Of a stretch of 5,228 nt of DNA, positions 1-5,228 are shown piece after piece (position 1 is the stretch's first letter; each line of letters begins with the position of its first letter). The stretch is from an uncultured Parvularculaceae bacterium. Lineage in GTDB: Bacteria > Pseudomonadota > Alphaproteobacteria > Caulobacterales > Parvularculaceae. The stretch lies in contig CAMYNO010000040.1 of the NCBI GenBank assembly GCA_947259815.1, positions 1-5,228 on the forward strand. The letters are read 5' to 3'. The position numbers and the translations under genes are program-made. The notes under the pieces are model-generated. The model worked only from the letters and a program-made list of their open reading frames with translations, was not told the origin of the DNA and made no database searches.

Positions 1-85
1 ATCACATGGCGCGCAATCAATGCGCTTGCCTGCGCGCGGACGCTTTCCAGTTTTTAGCGCTCGATATTTATTGATAAGGGATTGA

Positions 86-1054
86 ATGCTTACCGAGATA
101 CTCCTGCTCGTCTCTGGTTTGGCCATTTTGTTGATTGGCGGCGATCTGCTGGTGCGCGGCGCGGTGGGACTTGCCGCAGCCATGAGGATACCCGCCCTTA
201 TCATCAGCCTCACCATTGTCGCCTTCGGTACATCGGCGCCGGAACTCGTCGTGACGGTGCAGGCGGTTACGTCGGGCAATGACGGCATCGCGCTTGGAAA
301 CATTATCGGCTCGAATATCGCCAATGTGCTTTTGGTGCTTGGACTGCCGGCGATCATTTATCCGGTAACCACGCATGTACTCGGCCTGCGCCGCCATGCC
401 GTCGTTATGCTGATCGCAACGGCGGCCTTTTGCGCCGCCGCCTATCTTCCACCGGGACATATAAACACACCGATCGGCGCAGGATTGTTCGCCGGCATTA
501 TCGCCTATGTGATCTACATGTGGGTGCGCGCGCTGCGCTCGCCGGAGCGTGAGCCGGTCATCGACGAAGTCGAGGAATATATCGCCGAAGACAAGATCAG
601 CCTCAAAACGATTTTCTTTGTGATCGCCGGCCTGATCGGACTGCCGATTGGCGCCCATCTTCTGGTGACAAACGGGTCTATTCTTGCGTCCGGGCTCGGC
701 GTTCGCGAGGAACTGATTGGCCTGACGATTGTCGCGTTCGGCACGTCCCTGCCGGAACTTGCAACTGTTGTTGCAGCCGCGATGCACAAGAAATCCGATG
801 TCGCTATTGGCGGCATCATCGGTTCGAATATATTCAATATTTTTGCAGTTGGCGGCGCAGCGGGCCTTGCCGGCACTGCGGTTTTCGATCCGGCGTCACG
901 AAGCTTCGATATCCCCGTGATGGTGTTTGCAGCGATTGTTCTTGCCGCCTTCGTCTTTACCCGGCGCGATATCAGTCGCCTTTCAGGCGCGTTGATGGTG
1001 GCGATCTATGTCGGCTTTATCTATATCCTCGCCAAAACGTCGGGCGCATTCTAG
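86..1054 (+). CDS. Calcium/sodium antiporter, YrbG-type (CaCA superfamily)
   Basis: This is an inner-membrane cation exchanger of the CaCA superfamily, expected to exchange Ca2+ for Na+ or H+. The 322 residues match the usual YrbG length and are mostly hydrophobic helices. The two inverted alpha repeats are clear. Repeat 1 has GTSAPE at residues 48-53 and GNIIGSN at 71-77; repeat 2 has GTSLPE at 219-224 and GGIIGSN at 242-248. The ion-binding glutamates E53 and E224 are both present, 171 residues apart. A charged, acidic stretch at about 150-172 is the usual loop joining the two halves. The ATG is preceded by AAGGGA at 76-81, a good Shine-Dalgarno match. The next gene starts 3 bp after the stop, so the two are probably co-transcribed. 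The family is clear; the actual ion specificity in the cell cannot be read from sequence. Confidence 0.93.
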   Translation: MLTEILLLVSGLAILLIGGDLLVRGAVGLAAAMRIPALIISLTIVAFGTSAPELVVTVQAVTSGNDGIALGNIIGSNIANVLLVLGLPAIIYPVTTHVLGLRRHAVVMLIATAAFCAAAYLPPGHINTPIGAGLFAGIIAYVIYMWVRALRSPEREPVIDEVEEYIAEDKISLKTIFFVIAGLIGLPIGAHLLVTNGSILASGLGVREELIGLTIVAFGTSLPELATVVAAAMHKKSDVAIGGIIGSNIFNIFAVGGAAGLAGTAVFDPASRSFDIPVMVFAAIVLAAFVFTRRDISRLSGALMVAIYVGFIYILAKTSGAF

Positions 1055-1057
1055 AAA

Positions 1058-1813
1058 ATGACAAGCGCGAAGACGGCACTCGTCACCGGCGCCGGAAGAC
1101 GTATCGGAAAAGCGATCGCCCTCGCCCTTGCCGAAAATGGCTATGACGTAGCGCTTCACTATCGTTCCTCGAAAGACGAAGCGGAAGCGACCGCCGGCGA
1201 GTTGCGCAAATTCGGTGTGAAAACGGCGTGCGTAAAGGCCGACCTTTCTGAGGAAGCCGAAACTGCTGCGCTCGTCGATGCCGCGAGAAAAGCGCTCGGT
1301 CCGGTTTCGCTCCTTGTCAATTCAGCGTCTGTATTCGAGGCCGACGATATCGCGACCATGTCACGCGAAAGCTGGGACAAGCATCTGAATACAAATTTGC
1401 GCGCGCCGGCGAAACTGATCCAGGACTTCGCGACCCAATCGCCAAAGGGCGGCTCGGTCATCAACATCATCGACCAGCGCGTTCTCAAGCTGACGCCGCA
1501 ATTTCTATCCTACACAACCTCGAAAGCTGCGTTGTTGACGCTGACCATGACCCTCGCCCAGGCCCTTGGGCCGAAAGGCATTCGGGTCAATGCGGTCGGC
1601 CCCGGCCCGACTTTACGCAATCCACGGCAATCGGAGGAAGACTGGCGCCGACAGAACGAAGCGACCATCCTCGGCTATGGCGCCGACCCCGGCGACATTT
1701 GCCAGACAGTGTTGTATCTGGCGTCAGCGAAGGCGGTGACTGGCCAGATGATTGCGGTCGATGGCGGCCAGCATCTAATCTGGCAAACGCCCGATGTATT
1801 GGTGAATGAATGA
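1058..1813 (+). CDS. SDR family oxidoreductase, pteridine reductase/FolM-like
   Basis: This is a cytosolic short-chain dehydrogenase/reductase of 251 residues, complete. The Rossmann nucleotide site is TGAGRRIG at residues 10-17. HYRSS at 34-38 supplies an Arg-Ser pair typical of NADPH users. DL is at 62-63, NSAS at 88-91 stands where most SDRs have NNAG, and N113 is the structural Asn. The catalytic Tyr and Lys are Y152 and K156 (YTTSK). Thirteen residues before the Tyr, where classical SDRs carry Ser, there is D139. This Asp-Tyr-Lys triad with the same spacing is characteristic of pteridine reductase PTR1, and NSAS also resembles that group. The gene overlaps folB by ATGA, which supports a pterin substrate such as dihydromonapterin, dihydrobiopterin or dihydrofolate. 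It starts 3 bp after the antiporter with no clear ribosome site, so translation is probably coupled. SDR membership is certain; the pterin role is inferred. Confidence 0.92.
   Translation: MTSAKTALVTGAGRRIGKAIALALAENGYDVALHYRSSKDEAEATAGELRKFGVKTACVKADLSEEAETAALVDAARKALGPVSLLVNSASVFEADDIATMSRESWDKHLNTNLRAPAKLIQDFATQSPKGGSVINIIDQRVLKLTPQFLSYTTSKAALLTLTMTLAQALGPKGIRVNAVGPGPTLRNPRQSEEDWRRQNEATILGYGADPGDICQTVLYLASAKAVTGQMIAVDGGQHLIWQTPDVLVNE
1801..1805 (+). promoter_or_regulatory. Ribosome binding site for folB inside the reductase gene
   Basis: GGTGA lies 4 bases before the folB ATG at 1810, within the last codons of the reductase gene. It matches the 3' part of the full Shine-Dalgarno consensus. 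Together with the ATGA stop/start overlap it supports the 1810 start and coupled translation. Another ATG at 1806 is in a different frame. Confidence 0.45.
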
Positions 1814-2238
1814 GCAACTCAAACGAGAATACGAAATCTGCAAGCGTGACGAAGCTTCCGCGCAGCGAGACCGCCCCGCGCCGGTTGATTTTTGTGCGCG
1901 ATCTCGTACTCGACGCCTATATTGGCGTTTACGACGAGGAACAGGGCGTATCGCAACCTGTACGGATCGATATCGAAGTCGAGGTCGCCGAACCCGGCGC
2001 GCCCGAAGCGGACCGGCTGGAAGATGTGATGTGCTACAATCGCCTTACCGAAGGGGTGAAGGCAATCATTGCGTCAGGCCATATAAAATTGGTGGAAACG
2101 CTCGCCGAGCGAATCGCCAGCCTTGCGCTTTCCCACCCAATGGCCATATCCGCTCGCATTCGCGTTGAAAAACCGCGCGCCATTGAGGAAGCGAACGCCG
2201 CCGGCGTCGAAATCATGCGGGTAAAAGGTCAGGCTTGA
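1810..2238 (+). CDS. folB: Dihydroneopterin aldolase
   Basis: FolB cleaves 7,8-dihydroneopterin to 6-hydroxymethyl-7,8-dihydropterin and glycolaldehyde in folate synthesis, as a cytosolic oligomer. The 142-residue product shows the family pattern. RDLVLDAYIGVYDEEQG (30-46) is the N-terminal strand and loop with the substrate-side glutamate region. Y76 in CYNRL matches the conserved active-site Tyr. LVETLAERIA (94-103) holds E96, the pterin-anchoring Glu. VEKPRAI (119-125) holds the catalytic Lys K121. The first 23 or so residues form a polar, low-complexity extension absent from short forms such as the E. coli protein of about 120 residues. No other Met occurs before residue 74, and the start overlaps the reductase stop, so I keep it. 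It is the last gene of the plus-strand cluster, and its final 10 bp overlap the convergent DUF3592 gene. Confidence 0.95.
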   Translation: MSNSNENTKSASVTKLPRSETAPRRLIFVRDLVLDAYIGVYDEEQGVSQPVRIDIEVEVAEPGAPEADRLEDVMCYNRLTEGVKAIIASGHIKLVETLAERIASLALSHPMAISARIRVEKPRAIEEANAAGVEIMRVKGQA

Positions 2239-2717
2239 TCGACGTCGTCGCCGCTAAGGCTTTGCGCTTCGACGCCTTCGGAAAAGGTCCAGATAACCCC
2301 GCCGACGCCAAAGAAAATGCAAATCCCCGACAGCAGGGCGAAGACAACAAACGCCGGCGCCGCGCCGCCGGGCTGGAGAACGGAAAAGGCGGGATCGCTC
2401 GGGTCAACATAGACAGCGATTGTATCGCCCGGAACATAATCGCGTTCCGACTGCTTTAATAACCGCGCGCTGAACATCCGGGCTCTTGTAGATTGATAGC
2501 TGCGGCCGGCGAAGGAATATGCGTAGCGCACCTTGTCAGAGTTCTGATTAAGTTGAGAAAGCACAACGCCATCGGCGGTCGGCCACCCGGCGCTGGCTCT
2601 GGCGCGGGCAAAATCGCGCACAAAGAAACCACCGCAGGCAATACCGACAATGGCCAGTACAACAAAAAATAAAAGCACGAACGTGACTTCAGAACGGCTT
2701 TTTACGATCGTCGACAT
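2229..2717 (-). CDS. DUF3592 domain membrane protein, two transmembrane helices
   Basis: This is a small membrane protein of unknown function, 162 residues from the ATG at 2717. A short basic N-terminus precedes a hydrophobic helix at about residues 11-33. An extracytoplasmic-type domain follows: GWPTADGVVLSQ (44-55), VRYAYSFAGRSYQS (63-76) and YVPGDTIAVYVDPSDP (94-109), then SVLQPG. A second helix lies at about 120-143, followed by a short acidic tail. The order of Trp-Pro, Tyr-x-Tyr, Gly-Asp and Tyr-Val-Asp-Pro motifs is the DUF3592 signature. The ATG is preceded by GGGGA at 2721-2725. An in-frame GTG at 2771 would add 18 polar residues and push the helix away from the N-terminus, so I prefer the ATG. 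The gene converges on folB, diverges from uvrC and is probably monocistronic. No partner is evident, and the family gives no reaction. Confidence 0.85.
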   Translation of the reverse strand: MSTIVKSRSEVTFVLLFFVVLAIVGIACGGFFVRDFARARASAGWPTADGVVLSQLNQNSDKVRYAYSFAGRSYQSTRARMFSARLLKQSERDYVPGDTIAVYVDPSDPAFSVLQPGGAAPAFVVFALLSGICIFFGVGGVIWTFSEGVEAQSLSGDDVDQA

Positions 2718-2805
2718 GGATCCCCGCTGCGCCTTGCTATCCGGCGGTTTGACCGCAGCCGCGCGGCGCACTAGCTCTCATTACGAATCCTTTATGCCAA
2801 ATAGT

Positions 2806-2823
2806 GAACGCGCGGTTAACCGC
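2806..2823. promoter_or_regulatory. Candidate operator: LexA-like box overlapping a palindrome
   Basis: GAAC-N7-TAAC at 2806-2820 is one base off the alphaproteobacterial LexA consensus GAAC-N7-GAAC. A perfect 12-bp palindrome, GCGGTTAACCGC, occupies 2812-2823. Both lie 25-42 bases before the uvrC start, in the divergent space shared with the DUF3592 gene. uvr genes belong to SOS regulons in many bacteria, which makes the position reasonable. The mismatch and the simple motif mean that chance is a real alternative. Confidence 0.3.
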
Positions 2824-2847
2824 AAATCCTGATGAATTTTCGCCCCT

Positions 2848-4758
2848 ATGGACGATGAAGTCATAAAAACCGAGGACGAGCCGCCGAAAGGCGCGGCGCT
2901 CATTGCCGATCACGTCACGCGCTTGCCGGCAAAACCCGGCGTTTACCGCATGATCGGCGAAAAAGGCGATGTCCTCTATGTGGGCAAGGCCAAGAGCCTG
3001 AAGGCGCGGGTTTCGTCTTATGCAAAATCCGGCGGACATTCGAACCGCATCATGCGGATGATCTCAGAGACCCGCGCGATGGAGTTCGTCGTCACGGGGT
3101 CCGAGATAGAGGCGCTGCTTCTTGAGGCCAATCTCATTAAGCAATTGCGCCCGCGCTACAATGTGCTGTTGCGCGACGACAAGTCGTTTCCTTTTATTCT
3201 GGTGGCGGAAGATCATGAAGCGCCGCAAATCCTGAAACATCGCGGCGCGCGCAAACGCGCCGGGGTATATTACGGGCCTTTTGCTTCCGCTGGCGCTGTA
3301 AACCGCACACTGAATACTTTGCAGAAAGCATTTTTGCTGCGCTCCTGTTCCGACAGCGTTTACGATGCGCGCACGCGGCCCTGCCTGCTGCACCAGATCA
3401 AACGCTGCGCCGCGCCATGCGTCGGCCTCATCTCGCTCGGAGATTACAAAGAACTCGTCGCCGAGGCTAAGTCGTTTCTCGACGGTGAGACAGGCGATGT
3501 TCAACGCGGGCTGTCAAAACAGATGGAGGCGGCGTCAGACGATCTTGATTTCGAGCGCGCCGCCGCCCTGCGCGATCGCATCCGCGCGCTTACCCATATT
3601 CAGGGCACGCAGGACGTCAACGCCGCAACCGTCGGCGAAGCCGATATCTTCGCCCTGCACGAACAAGGCGGTCAGGTTTGCGTCCAGGTCTTTTTCTTCC
3701 GCGCGGGCCAGAATTGGGGCAATCACGCTTTCTTTCCACGCCAGACGCAGGATGCGGAACCAGCCGATATTCTGGAGACGTTCATTGCGCAGTTCTACGA
3801 CGGGCGCGAGCCGCCGCGCACGGTCCTCGTTTCCCATGATCCGCCACAGGCGCGTTTGCTGGAAGAAGCGCTGACGCTGAAGGCCGGACGCAATGTTACG
3901 CTTCACAAGCCGCAACGCGGCGAGAAACGCGACCTCGTCGCGGCGGCGCTGATGAACGCGAAGGAAGCCCTCGCCCGCCGCATGGCCGAATCGGCAACCC
4001 AGCGCAAAGGGCTTGAGGCTCTGGCCGCTGTCCTCGGCCTCGACGCCGCGCCAGAGCGCATCGAGGTCTATGATAATTCGCATATTCAAGGGGCGAACGC
4101 AGTAGGCGCCATGATTGTCGCGGGACCGGAGGGGTTCGTCAAAAACCAGTACCGCAAATTCAACATCAAGTCGGACAAGCTCGCGGCCGGCGACGATTAC
4201 GCCATGATGCGCGAAGTGCTGACGCGGCGTTTTTCGCGCATGTTGAAGGAAGAAGGCGCCGAGCGGCCCGATCTCGTCATCATTGACGGCGGTAAGGGAC
4301 ATCTCGGCGCCGCGCTCGGCGTCTTTGAAGAACTCGGTATTGAGCCGGGTACGGAGGGAATTGCGGTGATCGGCGTTTCCAAGGCCCGCCGCGAAACCGA
4401 TACCGGCGAAAAGCGCATCGACCGGACCATGGGCACTGGCGACGACCAGATCGTCATGCCGGGCAAAGCGCCTTTCCTGTTGCCACCGCGCGATCAGGGA
4501 CTGTTTTTTCTGCAGCGGATGCGAGACGAGGCGCATCGCTTTGCCATTGGCGCCCACCGGGCCAAGCGCAAAAAAGCGATCAGCGCGAACCCGCTGGACG
4601 ACGTTCCGGGCGTCGGGGCAAAGCGCAAACGCGCCCTGCTCAATCATTTCGGCTCAGCAAAAGAGGTCGCGCGCGCCAAACCCGCGGATCTCTCCGCGGT
4701 TGAAGGGGTTTCAAGCGCGCTGGCGCAAATGATTTACGATTATTTCCACGGCGAATGA
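2848..4758 (+). CDS. uvrC: UvrABC system protein C (excinuclease subunit C)
   Basis: UvrC makes both incisions beside a DNA lesion after UvrB is loaded, in nucleotide excision repair. The 636-residue protein is complete. The GIY-YIG domain does the 3' cut: GVY 31-33, YVG 44-46, R54 and catalytic E93 in LLLEANLIK. C167, C179, C187 and C191 have the 12-8-4 spacing of the UvrC iron-sulfur cluster. The UVR helical hairpin that binds UvrB is at about 216-251 (DLDFERAAALRDRI). The RNase H-like domain does the 5' cut, with D409 (VYDNSH), D449/D450 (DDY), D480 (IIDGGKG) and H563 (RDEAH). A polar insertion at about 512-540 resembles alphaproteobacterial homologues. Tandem helix-hairpin-helix motifs close the protein (PGVG 587-590; EGVS 619-622). 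The ATG follows an in-frame stop at 2833 and has no Shine-Dalgarno match, which is odd for so certain a gene. Confidence 0.98.
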   Translation: MDDEVIKTEDEPPKGAALIADHVTRLPAKPGVYRMIGEKGDVLYVGKAKSLKARVSSYAKSGGHSNRIMRMISETRAMEFVVTGSEIEALLLEANLIKQLRPRYNVLLRDDKSFPFILVAEDHEAPQILKHRGARKRAGVYYGPFASAGAVNRTLNTLQKAFLLRSCSDSVYDARTRPCLLHQIKRCAAPCVGLISLGDYKELVAEAKSFLDGETGDVQRGLSKQMEAASDDLDFERAAALRDRIRALTHIQGTQDVNAATVGEADIFALHEQGGQVCVQVFFFRAGQNWGNHAFFPRQTQDAEPADILETFIAQFYDGREPPRTVLVSHDPPQARLLEEALTLKAGRNVTLHKPQRGEKRDLVAAALMNAKEALARRMAESATQRKGLEALAAVLGLDAAPERIEVYDNSHIQGANAVGAMIVAGPEGFVKNQYRKFNIKSDKLAAGDDYAMMREVLTRRFSRMLKEEGAERPDLVIIDGGKGHLGAALGVFEELGIEPGTEGIAVIGVSKARRETDTGEKRIDRTMGTGDDQIVMPGKAPFLLPPRDQGLFFLQRMRDEAHRFAIGAHRAKRKKAISANPLDDVPGVGAKRKRALLNHFGSAKEVARAKPADLSAVEGVSSALAQMIYDYFHGE

Positions 4759-4771
4759 ACGCCGCCGGGCG

Positions 4772-5228
4772 CTATGCAGCCGATTTCTCGGCTGTTTGAT
4801 GCGTCCTTTGGGATGGTGCAACCATGCTGCGCAATTCGAGAAGCTGGTCGCCAAGCATGTCCGTGAACTCAAGCAACCGGCTGTCGGCGCCAAGAAGCTC
4901 CACATGAACGTTCACCGCAAAAGCAATCCAGTCGAGCTGCTCTTTCATGGTCGCCAGTTTGTCATCGAGCGCCTTACCCAAGATAGCGCTTTTGCCGATG
5001 CCGAAATCAGCCGCCGCAAGCGGGTCGCCAAGTTCCGACCGGCGAACACGCTGCTTTGTCAAAGCATCATCGGCGCCGCGGGTTTGCGTTGCCTCAATCT
5101 CGCAACACAATTCCTGAATGCGCGCATTAAGCTCGTCGCGCTCTTCGCGCAGGACCGCTTTTTTAATTTCCTTGCGGGCGTCGCTATCATCGCTTCCGAT
5201 TTCGACAATAACATCGTCGAGCGCCGAC
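4772..5228 (-). CDS. Unidentified protein, C-terminal 151 residues (partial, 5' end outside window)
   Basis: The frame stays open from the TAG at 4772-4774 to the right edge, so the start lies outside. I do not recognise the family. The visible part begins with an acidic stretch (about 5177-5227). Next comes a charged helix, KKAVLREERDELNARIQEL and onward, with Leu or Ile at heptad a/d positions (about 5096-5155), a likely short coiled coil, then a Cys-Cys pair. A second helical region around 4800-4965 contains MKEQLDWIAF and LLEFTDMLGDQLLEL. No membrane helix, signal peptide or catalytic motif is visible. The first in-frame Met in this part is near 4951 and falls mid-helix, while a TTG at 5110 would cut the coiled coil, so neither is a convincing start. 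The gene converges on uvrC with 13 bp between the stops. That it is coding is supported by the long open frame with sensible residue composition; any function is open. Confidence 0.7.
   Translation of the reverse strand, partial: SALDDVIVEIGSDDSDARKEIKKAVLREERDELNARIQELCCEIEATQTRGADDALTKQRVRRSELGDPLAAADFGIGKSAILGKALDDKLATMKEQLDWIAFAVNVHVELLGADSRLLEFTDMLGDQLLELRSMVAPSQRTHQTAEKSAA
4777..4797 (+). terminator. Candidate intrinsic terminator of uvrC
   Basis: CAGCCGA, a TTTC loop, then TCGGCTG forms a perfect 7-bp stem at 4777-4794, followed by only three T residues and then GAT. It begins 19 bp after the uvrC stop and reads as a terminator on the plus strand; on the minus strand no T run follows. 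It lies inside the last codons of the convergent gene. The short T tract makes it a weak example. Confidence 0.45.

Noticed and set aside
44..72. Promoter for the antiporter cluster (TTTCCA with a TATTTA-like -10)
   Set aside because: The spacing is poor (15 bp), and the start point would fall on the ribosome site, so it is not credible.
1..85. Possible 3' end of an upstream plus-strand gene, for example the frame ending in TGA at 83-85 just before the antiporter ATG
   Set aside because: Two plus frames are open for about 25 codons, but neither gives a recognisable C-terminus, and so short a stretch cannot be judged. No tRNA or hairpin was seen either.
514..876. Long minus-strand open frames opposite the antiporter
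   Set aside because: They lie antisense to a certain gene, have arginine- and serine-rich or low-complexity composition, and match no family; they are by-products of high G+C codon use.
2229..2771. Longer DUF3592 start at the GTG at 2771
   Set aside because: It adds 18 polar residues before the membrane helix. The ATG at 2717 has an upstream GGGGA and gives a typical N-terminus.
2749..2777. uvrC promoter TTGACC, 17-bp spacer, TAGCTC
   Set aside because: The -35 match and spacing are good, but the -10 matches only about half the consensus. It may be real but is too weak to list.
3535..4647. A 370-codon minus-strand open frame opposite uvrC
   Set aside because: The length is striking, but it is fully antisense to a uvrC that keeps every catalytic residue, and its translation shows no domain pattern.
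1..5228. Mobile elements, CRISPR arrays, phage, toxin-antitoxin or defence systems
   Set aside because: No direct repeat array, terminal inverted repeats, transposase or integrase motifs, or paired small genes were seen on reading the window.

Overview
The window looks like ordinary chromosomal DNA from an alphaproteobacterium. The support is a moderately high G+C content (estimated by eye in the high fifties), the arrangement of a short-chain reductase and folB close to uvrC, an alphaproteobacterial type of UvrC with an insertion before its last catalytic histidine, and very few GANTC sites (three found by eye in 5.2 kb), as expected where a CcrM-type cell-cycle methylase acts. Genus cannot be fixed from this sequence.

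Layout: positions 1-85 hold no gene I can support. Positions 86-2238 carry a tight three-gene plus-strand cluster. It starts with a YrbG-type calcium/sodium antiporter, followed after 3 bp by a short-chain dehydrogenase/reductase whose active-site triad reads Asp-Tyr-Lys, as in pteridine reductases. That gene overlaps folB (dihydroneopterin aldolase) by 4 bp (ATGA). The reductase and FolB probably act together on pterins in folate or tetrahydropterin metabolism, and the antiporter is probably only a co-transcribed neighbour. A small minus-strand gene for a two-helix DUF3592 membrane protein converges on folB, and the two coding ends overlap by 10 bp.

Positions 2718-2847 (130 bp) form the only real intergenic space. 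It is divergent, between the DUF3592 gene and uvrC, and contains a perfect 12-bp palindrome overlapping an imperfect alphaproteobacterial LexA-like box. uvrC (2848-4758) is intact, with every expected catalytic and iron-sulfur residue present; it encodes the nuclease subunit of nucleotide excision repair. It ends 13 bp before the stop of a convergent, unidentified minus-strand gene that runs off the right edge. A small hairpin inside the 3' end of that gene is the best candidate for the uvrC terminator.

I see no mobile element, CRISPR array, tRNA, rRNA or phage gene, and no convincing novel system. The most interesting points are the pteridine-reductase-like enzyme coupled to folB, the possible SOS operator before uvrC, and the unidentified gene at the right edge.
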